Below, piece after piece: positions 17,354-26,818 of a stretch of DNA of 64,000 bases; the stretch's first letter is position 1, and every line of letters starts with the position of its first letter. Where the stretch lies: NCBI RefSeq assembly GCF_002954715.1, contig NZ_MSCP01000002.1, forward strand, positions 496,957 through 560,956. The letters are read 5' to 3'. The translations under genes and the position numbers were made by a program. The stretch is from Aliivibrio sifiae. GTDB lineage: Bacteria; Pseudomonadota; Gammaproteobacteria; Enterobacterales; Vibrionaceae. Under the pieces are notes generated by a model. That model made no database searches and had not been told where the DNA came from. It saw only the letters and a program-made list of their open reading frames with translations.

Positions 17354-17693
17354 ATTTATTTAATCGACTGTTGTTCTGTGTATGTTAAGGTTACTTAATT
17401 TTTTTCAAAAAACAAGTGAGAAGTTTAAATAAAAATGCAATAAAAATAGAAAATTAATTAAATAATAGGTGAAACCTTTGTTTTTATAAATACGTCTTGT
17501 TAGCTAGGTGTGTGTAGGTATTATTACCCGTAGCATGATACGTAGATTTGAGCTTGAAATATTTTTATACATAGTGAAGATCTAGTGATTGCTAGTGATT
17601 GATAAATGTTCTATTTTAATTGGTAACTGTATAAAATTTAATTAAAAATCACATAAATTAACTATCGACTTAATTTTAAGGATAAGAATATTC
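17354..17693. other. AT-rich intergenic region between divergent c-di-GMP genes
   Basis: These 340 bases separate the start of the GGDEF gene (minus) from the start of the EAL gene (plus). The region is very AT-rich with a short direct repeat (TAGTGATTG, twice near 17583-17600). It must contain both promoters, but I see no recognisable operator, RNA or small gene. Confidence 0.5.
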
Positions 17694-20480
17694 GTGCAGC
17701 TTTATCACTCACTTAAAACCAAACTTTGGCTTATTATTCTGTTCTCATTCATTCCAGCTAGTGTCATCATCTTCTCTAATATGTTTTATGAGTATAGAGC
17801 AGCTAAGGAAGAAGTTGAAATTGAAGCGCTGCAAATTGCGAGTAGCTTAGCGAGTGAGCAGTTTACAATTATTAAAGAAGCAAAAGAATTTCTCATTCAA
17901 TTGAGTCAAATTGATAATGTAAAAAATCCCGGCTCTCTACAGTGTAAACAAATTGTCCAGCAAGCTCTTAAGTTAAATACACATTATGTAAATATCGCGA
18001 TTGCAGGCTTAGATGGTTCTTTTGATTGCTCTGCATTAAGCTCAAACTCTGTGATTAATATTGCCGATCGACCTTATTTTAAAAAGACAGTGAGTAATCA
18101 AGTCTTTTCTATTAGTGGCTTCCAGATTGACCGTATTATAAAGAGAGACACCATTAATTTTGCATATCCGGTGTATGGTCTAGAGAGCACTCTTGTTGGG
18201 GCCGCCGTCGCTGTTATTTCTTTAGATTGGTGGAGTAAAAGACTTGCTGAATTTAGTTTACCCGAAAACACGATTGCTGTTTTAGTCGATAATAATGGCA
18301 ATGTACTCACCTCTAATAATAACATAATCACTCATTATGATGGGAAAGTCCCCGCGGTTGTTAAGCAGAAAATGTACACCAAAAAACCATTTGTATTTGA
18401 AGTGAAAAATGGAAAAGGGGTGCCTCTTCTTGCTGCCAGTGTTCCTTTATTTCCTCATGATATTAAAAACTATAGTCAGATGATTATTGCCTTGCCCCTT
18501 GATGATGCTTATCAAGGTGTTATGACGACACTTATTAGAAGTGTGAGCCTGTTTGTCATTAGTACCATATTGTTCTTACTGATTTTATTATTAGGTTTTA
18601 ATCGAAGTGTAATCCAACCAATACAAACGTTACTGTCCTCTACGCAGAAATATGTCGAAAAAAAGAGAGGCTCTAAATTTTCTGGTGGGAATGAATTATC
18701 AAATCTTTCTGAAAATTTTGATTGGGTTGTTCAAGAGCAAGGTTTTATTGAAAAGGAATTGATAGATAAAGAGTTACGACTTAATCGAGCTTATACCCGC
18801 ATTAATAACTTATTAGATAATTCAACGTACGGTGTTGTTGAATGGGGACCGAATTTAACAATCCGCCGTTGGTCTCAATCATGTCAGCATTGGTTTCGAT
18901 TGCATGCTGATGAACTATTAGACCAAGATATCACTTTACGTCCGGGTATTATTGGTAACTACTTTTCTCAAATGACTCATGAATTAGAGAAGATGCGAGA
19001 AGGGCATTCTGAACATGCTGAATGCGAAATTCCATTTATTAAAGAAGATAATACAGTCATTATATTAATTTGGAAATTATCTGCGCTTTATGATGGAAAT
19101 GACTTAATTGGTATTCTAGGTTTGGTTGATGACATAACAAAGCAAGTTGAATATCAACAAGAGATAGAACATCAAGCTTATTTCGATGGGCTAACAGGCT
19201 TGCCAAACCGTTATGCTTTATTGAATAGTATGAATTCTTATCTTTCTATTCAGCAGCCTTTTACTATTTTACATATTGATATTAAAGGATTTAAATTTAT
19301 AAATGATCATTATGGGCATTTATATGGTGATGAGCTGCTAGTTGAGCTGTCTTTACGTATTAATGAAGAAGTGTCTAAGGGAGAGTTTTTCGCGCGTTTA
19401 GGAGGAAATGAATTCATATACCTTGTTTCATCTCACGATAAAGAAGCGTTATCTCTGCGTATAAAAGAGCTTAGAGTCATTATTAATGCCCCAATACAGA
19501 TCAAAGAATCAAATCATATTACTCATGTTAATCTTGGCATCGCAACATGTGATTTATGTGGTAAGGATGCAGAGGAACTACTTCGTCAAGCTGGCGTAGC
19601 TTTACATTATGCTAAAAGACATTCGTTGCTTGATGTATTTTATTATTCTTCCGAAATGGAAAATAAAGAGCGCATGCGTTTTAATCTCGAAAGCGATTTA
19701 CGTAATGCTCTAGAGCGACAAGAGTTCGAGCTGTATTACCAACCGATTTTAAATCAAAGAACAAGCATGTTTGACTCAGCAGAAGCTCTTATCCGTTGGA
19801 ATCACCCTCATAAAGGACTTGTTTCTCCGAATGAGTTTATTCCTTTAGCTGAGGAAACAGGTTTAATACATCAATTGGGTTATTGGGTATTATTTGAGTC
19901 GATAAGACAGCTCAAAGAATGGCAAGAGAATGCAACAGGAGTTAATAAGGTTTCTGTAAATATGTCAGCAATTCAACTGAGTGATGTTGATATCGTTGAT
20001 AAAATGAAACATGTAATTTCTTATTATAATGTAGAGCCTAATTCTATCGTCATTGAAGTAACTGAAAGTGCTTTACTGGACAGTGCTGGTGAAGTTCTTG
20101 AACGAATAAAATTGATTAAAGATCTTGGGGTATTAATCGCTTTAGATGATTTTGGTACTGGCTATTCAAGTTTAAGTTATTTATCAAATTTACCACTTAA
20201 CCGATTAAAAATAGACCGTTCATTTGTCAATAGAATCGGCAGTACCCGTGATGAAGTGTTGATTAATGCGATTATTTCTATTGCTCATGGGATGAACTTA
20301 TCGGTTGTTGCTGAAGGGATTGAAACTAATGAGCATCTTGAATTCTTAATGGGGAAAGGGTGTGAATATGGACAAGGGTTCTTATTTAGTAAGCCTTTGT
20401 CTGTTACTGAGTTTGAAGCGTTTATTAAACTCCACTCTTTTCATAAAGAAATAATAGATTTAGAGCCTAAGTTTATGTAA
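17694..20480 (+). CDS. Cache-PAS-GGDEF-EAL c-di-GMP phosphodiesterase with degenerate GGDEF
   Basis: This is a membrane protein of 928 residues read from a GTG start; AAGGAT stands about 11 bases before it. It has a membrane helix (residues about 10-30), a periplasmic Cache-type sensor (about 40-275, with the DRPYF motif near 126), a second helix (about 283-305), a PAS-like domain (about 370-490), GGDEF (about 500-660) and EAL (about 675-915). The GGDEF active site reads RLGGNEF, with Asn replacing the metal-binding Asp, so cyclase activity is unlikely. The EAL domain keeps EALIRW, NMSA, DDFGTGYSS, KIDRSF and AEGIE, so c-di-GMP hydrolysis is likely. Closed by a strong hairpin terminator. Confidence 0.92.
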   Translation: MQLYHSLKTKLWLIILFSFIPASVIIFSNMFYEYRAAKEEVEIEALQIASSLASEQFTIIKEAKEFLIQLSQIDNVKNPGSLQCKQIVQQALKLNTHYVNIAIAGLDGSFDCSALSSNSVINIADRPYFKKTVSNQVFSISGFQIDRIIKRDTINFAYPVYGLESTLVGAAVAVISLDWWSKRLAEFSLPENTIAVLVDNNGNVLTSNNNIITHYDGKVPAVVKQKMYTKKPFVFEVKNGKGVPLLAASVPLFPHDIKNYSQMIIALPLDDAYQGVMTTLIRSVSLFVISTILFLLILLLGFNRSVIQPIQTLLSSTQKYVEKKRGSKFSGGNELSNLSENFDWVVQEQGFIEKELIDKELRLNRAYTRINNLLDNSTYGVVEWGPNLTIRRWSQSCQHWFRLHADELLDQDITLRPGIIGNYFSQMTHELEKMREGHSEHAECEIPFIKEDNTVIILIWKLSALYDGNDLIGILGLVDDITKQVEYQQEIEHQAYFDGLTGLPNRYALLNSMNSYLSIQQPFTILHIDIKGFKFINDHYGHLYGDELLVELSLRINEEVSKGEFFARLGGNEFIYLVSSHDKEALSLRIKELRVIINAPIQIKESNHITHVNLGIATCDLCGKDAEELLRQAGVALHYAKRHSLLDVFYYSSEMENKERMRFNLESDLRNALERQEFELYYQPILNQRTSMFDSAEALIRWNHPHKGLVSPNEFIPLAEETGLIHQLGYWVLFESIRQLKEWQENATGVNKVSVNMSAIQLSDVDIVDKMKHVISYYNVEPNSIVIEVTESALLDSAGEVLERIKLIKDLGVLIALDDFGTGYSSLSYLSNLPLNRLKIDRSFVNRIGSTRDEVLINAIISIAHGMNLSVVAEGIETNEHLEFLMGKGCEYGQGFLFSKPLSVTEFEAFIKLHSFHKEIIDLEPKFM

Positions 20481-20482
20481 TA

Positions 20483-20517
20483 AAAAGCAGCTATCTTTAA
20501 CCAATAGCTGCTTTTTT
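20483..20517. terminator. Bidirectional terminator between the EAL gene and the scs cluster
   Basis: AAAAGCAGCTAT and ATAGCTGCTTTT form a 12-pair stem around a nine-base loop, with T runs on both strands. It serves the EAL gene on the plus strand and the scs cluster on the minus strand. Confidence 0.85.
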
Positions 20518-20534
20518 GTATTACAGGAAATGAA

Positions 20535-20657
20535 TTACAACTGTTTAGCTATTATTTCTTCTAAATCGTCTTGAGCTAAAGTAATGTTTTGTGCAGGAAC
20601 CAATGGTGATAACAGAAGGCTGGCAATAATTGATACTGATAATAGTAATGATTTCAT
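20535..20657 (-). CDS. Small secreted or periplasmic peptide at the end of the scs cluster (possible scsC remnant)
   Basis: This is a 40-residue reading frame starting 9 bases after the scsD stop, with TAAGG overlapping that stop as ribosome-binding site. Residues 1-21 form a clear signal peptide (MKSLLLSVSIIASLLLSPLV then PAQ), followed by only about 18 residues (ending EEIIAKQL). In many bacteria this cluster also encodes ScsC, a periplasmic DsbA-like protein whose mature N-terminus is a short acidic helix. The leader and helix here could be what is left of such a gene after a 3' deletion, or a genuine small periplasmic peptide. The terminator at 20483 follows directly. Confidence 0.55.
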   Translation of the reverse strand: MKSLLLSVSIIASLLLSPLVPAQNITLAQDDLEEIIAKQL

Positions 20658-20666
20658 GAGATAACC

Positions 20667-21209
20667 TTAAGCGAAAAATAAACGTAACCACAAACCAATA
20701 GGAGTCGTAGCGCCGGTTGTGATAGAAGAAACTTTGCCATTATTAATAATGACGATTGAAGGAGTCGCAGTAACTCCCCATTCCTTACTTATGTTTCCTG
20801 TTGAGTCATTGATTACAGGAAAGTTATATTTTTTGTAATTCATGAATTGTGACAAGCGTTTATTATCACCAGACGTAACGGCAACTGAAACGACTTGATG
20901 ATCATTTGCAAGCCAAGAAACACTAGGGCTTACGATATTGCAAATAGAGCACCATGTTCCCCAAAAATACAGTAAAACGGGCTTTTCGTAGCTCATTTTT
21001 TCTACATCAACCCAGTTGCCATCAATTGTATTGATAGATAAGGGGGGTATTGATTCTGATGGCATATCTTTACTGCGCCAAAAATCGACAGCAGAGACTA
21101 ATAAGATAATAAAGAAAGCCAATTTCAGTATTTCTTTAGTGAACTTAATCACATCGGCTTTCGAGTTTTTACTCTTTACCGTTTTATTTTTCTTTGATTC
21201 TGAAGGCAT
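20667..21209 (-). CDS. scsD: Membrane-anchored thioredoxin-like protein ScsD
   Basis: This is a TlpA/ResA-type thioredoxin of 180 residues. A lysine-rich cytoplasmic N-terminus and one membrane helix (LAFFIILLVSAVDFW, residues about 30-45) place the thioredoxin domain in the periplasm. The active site is WGTWCSICN (Cys-Ser-Ile-Cys) near residue 84, and the cis-Pro is in TATPSIVII near 150. It follows scsB with a one-base overlap (TAATG). In the Scs system such proteins take electrons from ScsB to protect or repair periplasmic thiols under copper stress. Confidence 0.85.
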   Translation of the reverse strand: MPSESKKNKTVKSKNSKADVIKFTKEILKLAFFIILLVSAVDFWRSKDMPSESIPPLSINTIDGNWVDVEKMSYEKPVLLYFWGTWCSICNIVSPSVSWLANDHQVVSVAVTSGDNKRLSQFMNYKKYNFPVINDSTGNISKEWGVTATPSIVIINNGKVSSITTGATTPIGLWLRLFFA

Positions 21210-23323
21210 TATGGCGTTCTCCCCGCATGTTCTAATACTTGAATAACATCATCGCTGTTTAATAGAACAGGAAGTGCAATTCCTTGAGGGGCATTAGGTC
21301 CATAAATAACGGTTAAAGGAACACCAAATCGCTGGTGACTTTTTAAATAATTAGTGATTTTTGTGCTTGGGTGAGTCCAATCACCTTTCATCGTAATTAC
21401 GTTATTTCGTTGCAATGCAGGGTAGACGGGGTCTTGTAAAATAACGCCGATTTTATTGGCTTTACATGTGATACACCAATCAGCAGTCACATCGACAAAT
21501 ACAGTTTTCCCTTGTTTAACGTATTCATCAATGGCGTGTTCATTTAATGGTTGCCAAGCAAGGTTATCTTCAATTGGCGTTGCCCAGTGTTTGGTTGTCA
21601 TACTTCCAATGATAAGAGCTGCACTGCTTGTAAATACAAGGACCGCGATAATAGTAATCACTGTGTTTTTTCCTTGGATCTGCCCAACGCGATACAGCAA
21701 ATAAATACTCAATAATAAACCGATACTAAACGTAGAAAAGCCACCAATGAATGGTGATAATAAGCTCAATAACCATAGCGTTGTGATAAACATCATTAAG
21801 CCAAAGATCACTTTGACTTTATTCATCCATGCGCCAGATTTTGGCATTAATGTGACAAGATTAGGAAACAGAGCAAACAAAAGCCATGGCGATGCCATTC
21901 CTAACCCTAAGAAGGTAAACACCATTAACATTTCTATTGTGCTTGCTCCTAAAGCAAACGCGACCGCTGTTCCTAAGAAAGGAGCGCTGCATGGCGTTGC
22001 AAGTAAGGTAGCAAACATACCCTGTATGAAATGACCTAGTGTAGAGTCGCTGCCTTTATTTGCGATAGATGTTGAAAAACGGCTCGGTAGTTGGATTTCA
22101 AATAACCCTAGTAGATTCGCTGTAAATAGTGCGGTAATTGTAACCATAAAGCCGATAAAAATAGGGCTTTGAAATTGAATTCCCCACCCAATAGCGTTGC
22201 CCGTGAATTTTAAGGCAAGTAGTCCCATGGCAATTAGCCAAAACGAAGTGATGATCCCCGCAGCAGAAGCCAAAAACTGTAATCGAATAGAGCGTTTGGT
22301 TGATTGAGATGAAGCTAGCATACTATTTAGTTTCATTCCTAAAACAGGCAGTACACATGGCATTATGTTTAAGATTAAGCCGCCTAATAAAGCAAAACCA
22401 ATAATCGTTAGTAAACTCGCTGATGAGCTTTCTACAAATGGTTTGTTATCTATAATTGCACTCAATTCGTGAGAGAAAAGGGCATCAGAAACCGTAATTT
22501 CAATCGACTTTCCTACAAGATCAGTTTTGCCTAACCAGTTGGTTACTTTGTAGGTTGCTGTTGCGATGGAACCATCGATAGCGATAGATGGCAGTGCGAA
22601 GTAATCGTCTGTAACGTCTTTGCCATCAACTAAAATTTGCGGGTTATCCCAACCGTCAGCGTACTCTAGTTGCAACTGTAGTTGCTGCGATTCATGGTTA
22701 AATGATGCGCTAATTACACGAGTTAAATCGCTTTGTGTTGGAACATTTGAAATTCCCTGTTGATATAAGTGCTGAGCTTCAGGATTTGCCTCAGTGTCAG
22801 CAAGAGCAATAGGGGCTAATTCCAAATCATATTCAGTTAAAACACAGATATTGGTACAGGTTGGTAGCGTCAATTTTCCTGAAAAATGGACAGGTTTATT
22901 AATATCATCAAACGTAAGGTCCATAGGGAAAATAACATCGTGCTTATAGCCTAATGTCATGATGCCAGATTGCTCATAGTAAGCAGGGGTTGGCCAATGC
23001 CATTTCAGGTTAGATACGTTATTGGATTTACTCCAATCAAGAACAGGAGAGACTCCTGCTTCACCTGGTGAGCGCCAATATGTTTTCCATTCACCATCAA
23101 GCTTAACTTCAAGTAAGCCTCTGGCTTGGTTATTTACTTTATCCACTTCGCCTGTAAGCATAAAACGAACTTGGGCGGGTGGATGATCAGGATGAGTTAA
23201 CCAACCGGTAGATAATGATTGCGCCATTGTAGGCACAGCAAAGAGTGATAGCAGTAACGTTACCGTCAATGTTATCGCTAAATGTAATCGATCGATGGGG
23301 TTGATCTTTTGAATCGTAGACAC
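21209..23323 (-). CDS. scsB: ScsB-type thiol:disulfide interchange protein (DsbD family)
   Basis: This is an inner-membrane electron carrier of 704 residues. After a signal peptide comes a periplasmic domain with the ScsB-type N-terminus (STGWLTHPDHPPAQVRFML; a Cys pair in TCTNICV near 155). Then come about eight membrane segments with the redox cysteines in NIMPCVLPVLG near 324 and ATPCSAPFLG near 444. A C-terminal thioredoxin domain has the active site ADWCITCK near 618. It passes cytoplasmic thioredoxin electrons to periplasmic partners. It is clustered with scsD and a small ScsA-like membrane protein, which points to copper tolerance rather than general DsbD duty. Confidence 0.9.
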   Translation of the reverse strand: MSTIQKINPIDRLHLAITLTVTLLLSLFAVPTMAQSLSTGWLTHPDHPPAQVRFMLTGEVDKVNNQARGLLEVKLDGEWKTYWRSPGEAGVSPVLDWSKSNNVSNLKWHWPTPAYYEQSGIMTLGYKHDVIFPMDLTFDDINKPVHFSGKLTLPTCTNICVLTEYDLELAPIALADTEANPEAQHLYQQGISNVPTQSDLTRVISASFNHESQQLQLQLEYADGWDNPQILVDGKDVTDDYFALPSIAIDGSIATATYKVTNWLGKTDLVGKSIEITVSDALFSHELSAIIDNKPFVESSSASLLTIIGFALLGGLILNIMPCVLPVLGMKLNSMLASSQSTKRSIRLQFLASAAGIITSFWLIAMGLLALKFTGNAIGWGIQFQSPIFIGFMVTITALFTANLLGLFEIQLPSRFSTSIANKGSDSTLGHFIQGMFATLLATPCSAPFLGTAVAFALGASTIEMLMVFTFLGLGMASPWLLFALFPNLVTLMPKSGAWMNKVKVIFGLMMFITTLWLLSLLSPFIGGFSTFSIGLLLSIYLLYRVGQIQGKNTVITIIAVLVFTSSAALIIGSMTTKHWATPIEDNLAWQPLNEHAIDEYVKQGKTVFVDVTADWCITCKANKIGVILQDPVYPALQRNNVITMKGDWTHPSTKITNYLKSHQRFGVPLTVIYGPNAPQGIALPVLLNSDDVIQVLEHAGRTP

Positions 23324-23374
23324 AGTAATACTCCGAAAATAATTATATTAAAGATATAAGTACTTACGTTGTGT

Positions 23375-23761
23375 TTATTCTTGAAAGGTACAAAACGCCA
23401 AATGCCGCCGCACACCATAATAGGTGATAGGTTCGTTTAAAAGATAGGTTGCTCCTGCTTGTTTAAGAATAGCGGCCAAAACAATAAGGGCCAAGATAAA
23501 CATAGGAATAGCAAAATCGAGATGAATAGTATGCGCGTTAACTAAATGCTCACTGTTATGACATTGGGAAGCAGCATCACTAGAAACTTGAGAGGTTGAG
23601 GAATGTTGTAATTGCTCAGTCGTCTCAGATGTTGGTGCTAATGAGCAAGATAAAGATAAGCCTGAGTTTTGAGAAAAACAAACAACTAGTACAATACTCA
23701 CTAAAATTAGTGACCACGAAGCGAGCTTTTGGCGCTTGTATTGTAGTAGTGAAAATCTCAA
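23375..23761 (-). CDS. Small membrane protein of the scs cluster (ScsA-like)
   Basis: The protein has 128 residues with two hydrophobic segments (LILVSIVLVVCFSQ near 20 and FAIPMFILALIVLAAIL near 85). Between them lies a Ser/Thr-rich loop with Cys and His residues (SQCHNSEH), and the C-terminus is RRHLAFCTFQE. It is first in the operon, 51 bases before scsB. ScsA of Salmonella is a small membrane protein at the same place in scsABCD; the Cys/His content suits a metal- or redox-linked role. I recognise it mainly by position, so the name is not asserted. Confidence 0.65.
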   Translation of the reverse strand: MRFSLLQYKRQKLASWSLILVSIVLVVCFSQNSGLSLSCSLAPTSETTEQLQHSSTSQVSSDAASQCHNSEHLVNAHTIHLDFAIPMFILALIVLAAILKQAGATYLLNEPITYYGVRRHLAFCTFQE

Positions 23762-23967
23762 AGAAATTAACCTGATCTTAAATGATAACTATTGTCGATA
23801 TTCTATGGATAAATATAAAAAGGTCAATGAAGTTCTCACTCAAACTAAACTCTCTATTTGTTTGTTGAATAAATGGCACGAAAATTGATATCTATTATGA
23901 ATAAAAATAATAATTTTTTGGCAAATACTGTATCTCAAGATTAGCTTGAGCCTTTAGAGAGAATAAA

Positions 23968-25629
23968 ATGAACCTATCAATAAAAGCGAGATTGTATTTA
24001 CTTGCAATTTTACCTATCGTTTTGACAGCAATATTGATCATGGCGATGACTTATAAAGAAGCAAGTGCACTAAACCAAGCTCAGACGGACATGACTCGTT
24101 CGCAAATGATGCAAATGAAACGAGTGGAACTTAAATCTTATTTAGATATTGTATCGTCAGAGCTAAAACATCTTGAAAAACAAGGTGAAACAAAAGAAGA
24201 CGTTCTTAAATCGTTAAAGTTAGTTGAATTTGCAGATACTGGGTATTTATTTGGTTTTCAATCAAATGGTGTTCGTATTCTACAAGGAAATACGAGCGAC
24301 GTAGGCAATAATATGTGGAGTGCGCAAGATAAAAGAGGCAATTACTTCATTCAAGATATCATTGCCGCAGCAAAAAATAGTTCTGGATATGTAACATATT
24401 ACTATCCTAAATTGAACGAAACGGTTGCTCTCCCAAAATTAGCTTACAGTGTATATTTTCCTAAGTGGGATTTAATCGTTGGTACTGGTTTCTATACCGA
24501 TGATGTTGATGCTGTGATTAATGATATGAAAGCATTGAGCGATGAACAGTTATCAGACAGCATGCAAACTATTGTTTTATTTACCCTTGTCATTATTGCG
24601 GTGGTTGCAGTACTTGGTTCATTTATTAATAAAAGTATTATGACGCCAATTCAACAATTTGATGCGTCAATTAAATCATTTGCTTCAGGTGATGCTGATT
24701 TAACTGCTCGTATGCCTGATTTTACGGTTCCAGAATTTAACCAGTTAAGTAAGAATTTCAACTCGTTTGTTAGTTCGCTACACCAGATTATTAGTAATGT
24801 TTCTTCTGTTAGCCAAGAAGTCGTTGCTGAAACGACCAATATGTCAGAGCGTTCAGCTCAAGTTAATGCAGTTGTTACGAATCAACGTTCAGAGACTGAA
24901 CAAATTGCTACAGCGATGACAGAGTTAACCACTTCATCTCATGAGATTTCATCAAATGCAGAGCAAGCAGCAAACTCAGCTCAAGATGCAGATAATAATG
25001 CACAAGTTGCTATGCGTACTGTTAATGAAGCTTCAGAATCAGTAAAAACATTAGCAGCAGAGCTAGATGAAGCAAGCAATGTTATTTCTAAGCTTGAAGG
25101 TGATGTGCAAAATATCGCAAGTACTTTATCGGTAATTCAAGATATTGCAGAGCAAACTAATTTACTTGCCTTAAATGCAGCTATCGAAGCGGCAAGGGCT
25201 GGTGAACAAGGGCGTGGTTTTGCCGTTGTTGCTGATGAAGTACGTAAACTGGCAAGTCGTACTCAAGAAAGTACAGCGCAGATCCACCAACGTATTGAAG
25301 CGTTAAAATCAGGATCTGATTCAGCAGTTCAAGTAATGGCTGCGAGTAAGAACTTTAGTACATTAACGGTAAATAAAGCGGTAGCGGCTTCTGAATCTCT
25401 AGGACAAATTCTAGTATCAGTAAATACGATCATGGAAATGAACTCATTGATCGCAACAGCAACTCAAGAGCAGAGTCTTGTTGGACAAGAGATATCAGAA
25501 CGTATTGTCTCGGTATCTGATCAAAGCTCTGAATCAGCTGAACTAGCAAGTCAAAACCGCGCTGGTGGTGTGTTGTTAAATCAAAAAGCGAATGAATTAT
25601 CCGAGTTAGTAGAGCGTTTTACCCTATAG
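23968..25629 (+). CDS. Methyl-accepting chemotaxis protein with single Cache sensor
   Basis: This is a transmembrane chemoreceptor of 553 residues. It has a membrane helix at about 8-28, a periplasmic Cache_2-type domain at about 35-190 ([44 protein letters not shown]), a second helix at about 198-217, HAMP at about 218-270, and a signalling domain. The hairpin tip is the canonical [20 protein letters not shown] near residue 392, so it should couple to CheW/CheA. Domains of this Cache type often bind small organic acids; the ligand is not predictable. There is no C-terminal CheR-binding pentapeptide. A strong terminator follows. Confidence 0.93.
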   Translation: MNLSIKARLYLLAILPIVLTAILIMAMTYKEASALNQAQTDMTRSQMMQMKRVELKSYLDIVSSELKHLEKQGETKEDVLKSLKLVEFADTGYLFGFQSNGVRILQGNTSDVGNNMWSAQDKRGNYFIQDIIAAAKNSSGYVTYYYPKLNETVALPKLAYSVYFPKWDLIVGTGFYTDDVDAVINDMKALSDEQLSDSMQTIVLFTLVIIAVVAVLGSFINKSIMTPIQQFDASIKSFASGDADLTARMPDFTVPEFNQLSKNFNSFVSSLHQIISNVSSVSQEVVAETTNMSERSAQVNAVVTNQRSETEQIATAMTELTTSSHEISSNAEQAANSAQDADNNAQVAMRTVNEASESVKTLAAELDEASNVISKLEGDVQNIASTLSVIQDIAEQTNLLALNAAIEAARAGEQGRGFAVVADEVRKLASRTQESTAQIHQRIEALKSGSDSAVQVMAASKNFSTLTVNKAVAASESLGQILVSVNTIMEMNSLIATATQEQSLVGQEISERIVSVSDQSSESAELASQNRAGGVLLNQKANELSELVERFTL

Positions 25630-25663
25630 GTAATAGATCGTCACTATTATAAATAATAAAAAT

Positions 25664-25697
25664 AAAGCACAAGATCATTTCGTTCTTGTGCTTTTTT
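25664..25697 (+). terminator. Rho-independent terminator of the chemoreceptor gene
   Basis: AAAGCACAAGA and TCTTGTGCTTT form an 11-pair stem around a nine-base loop, followed by a T run. Confidence 0.88.
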
Positions 25698-25727
25698 ATT
25701 ACGTGCATTTAAAGGCTAATCGATTTA

Positions 25728-26426
25728 TCACCATAATTTGAAGAATTGCCAGTCACTTAAAGTCGTCAGTGTCGATTCAATAGGGGGAGCGAGCCAAAAG
25801 AGAACGGCGGTAATGATAAGGAAAAAACTCGATAAAGTAAGATTAGAAAAATCAGTCAACTTCAATGCCGAGCCAAAAGATCGTTTTATACGAACATTGG
25901 CGAGATCCACACTGTATATCTCATCTAATAATAAATGAATGAATCCACCACCAAAGACAAACATACCAGAAAGCCAGCCAATTAAATCTGCACCTTGTAG
26001 CTTAGTATTTAAAATAAACATGGTTATGTTTGTGGTTAGTAATCCACAAAATAGAAGAAATAACAATGAATGACATATTCCACGATGTATTGTTTGCCAC
26101 TCAAAGATATTACGAATACCGTATTTGATAAAAATATGAATGACGACAGGTAGACCGATTAAAAGTAAAAATTGCCTTTCATTAATGGCATCACTGGTAA
26201 AGTAGCGAATACTGAGTAAGACAATACAAATAGTGAAAAGATTAAAGATAATATCTAAAGATGTAGAATTATCTGAATCGATATCGGGTAATAGTCCACC
26301 AATTGTACCTAAAAACCAAAGCCATAATGCTGTGTTTAGTTCAATGTGGTTTGCTGAGAGCAGAGCTGCAGAAGCTGCGCCTGAGACTAAAGCGGCGCTG
26401 TTAAAATGAGTACTAAAATTTGCCAT
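25728..26426 (-). CDS. YdjM-like membrane-bound metal-dependent hydrolase (DUF457)
   Basis: This is an inner-membrane protein of 232 residues with several hydrophobic segments. Family markers are present: the early His (STHFNSAAL near 7), GGLLPDIDSDNS near residue 43, HRGICHSLLFLL near 114, and HLLLDEIYSVDL near 164. These Asp and His residues are the proposed metal ligands of the YdjM/YfhO-like group. No substrate is established for the family. It stands alone on the minus strand between two hairpins, and no LexA box like that described upstream of E. coli ydjM is visible. Confidence 0.82.
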   Translation of the reverse strand: MANFSTHFNSAALVSGAASAALLSANHIELNTALWLWFLGTIGGLLPDIDSDNSTSLDIIFNLFTICIVLLSIRYFTSDAINERQFLLLIGLPVVIHIFIKYGIRNIFEWQTIHRGICHSLLFLLFCGLLTTNITMFILNTKLQGADLIGWLSGMFVFGGGFIHLLLDEIYSVDLANVRIKRSFGSALKLTDFSNLTLSSFFLIITAVLFWLAPPIESTLTTLSDWQFFKLW

Positions 26427-26482
26427 AGGTTTTTAAAGAATTCTTTTGTAAGATATACGCTGAATTAATAGAGAAAATAATC

Positions 26483-26653
26483 ATGTTTAAAGTATTTGCA
26501 TTACTGTTCATCGCTCTTGGGATTTATATTGGAATGAATTATGGCGATGAAGTTCAAAATGTTATGGATTCAGATGCCTTTGAAAAAGTACAAGACACCT
26601 TCGTTGATGGTAAAGATCTTGTGCTTGAAAAAATTGAGGATGCGACTCAATAG
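26483..26653 (+). CDS. Small single-pass membrane protein, 56 residues, function unknown
   Basis: The ATG at 26483 opens a 56-residue frame. An N-terminal hydrophobic segment (FKVFALLFIALGIYIGMNYG, residues 2-21) precedes an acidic amphipathic tail (EKVQDTFVDGKDLVLEKIED). The ribosome-binding site is weak (GAG about 9 bases upstream). A strong hairpin terminator follows 47 bases later, which supports it being a transcribed gene. I do not recognise a family. The topology suggests a small inner-membrane regulator or subunit. Confidence 0.65.
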   Translation: MFKVFALLFIALGIYIGMNYGDEVQNVMDSDAFEKVQDTFVDGKDLVLEKIEDATQ

Positions 26654-26700
26654 TTTATCGTTAGCTGTATTGCTTTGAGTTATACGCTTAATTGGAAACA

Positions 26701-26737
26701 AAAATCCCCCGTGATGGCAGCATCGTGGGGGATTTTT
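26701..26737. terminator. Bidirectional terminator
   Basis: AAAATCCCCC and GGGGGATTTT flank an inner GATG/CATC stem; T runs occur on both strands. It separates the small membrane protein gene from the convergent OmpA-like lipoprotein gene. Confidence 0.88.
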
Positions 26738-26818
26738 CATTCTATAACAGCAAATAATAAAAACCAATAGTTAACTGTGTTTATATACAGTTAATTTGGG
26801 TTTTATATTATGTGGTGC

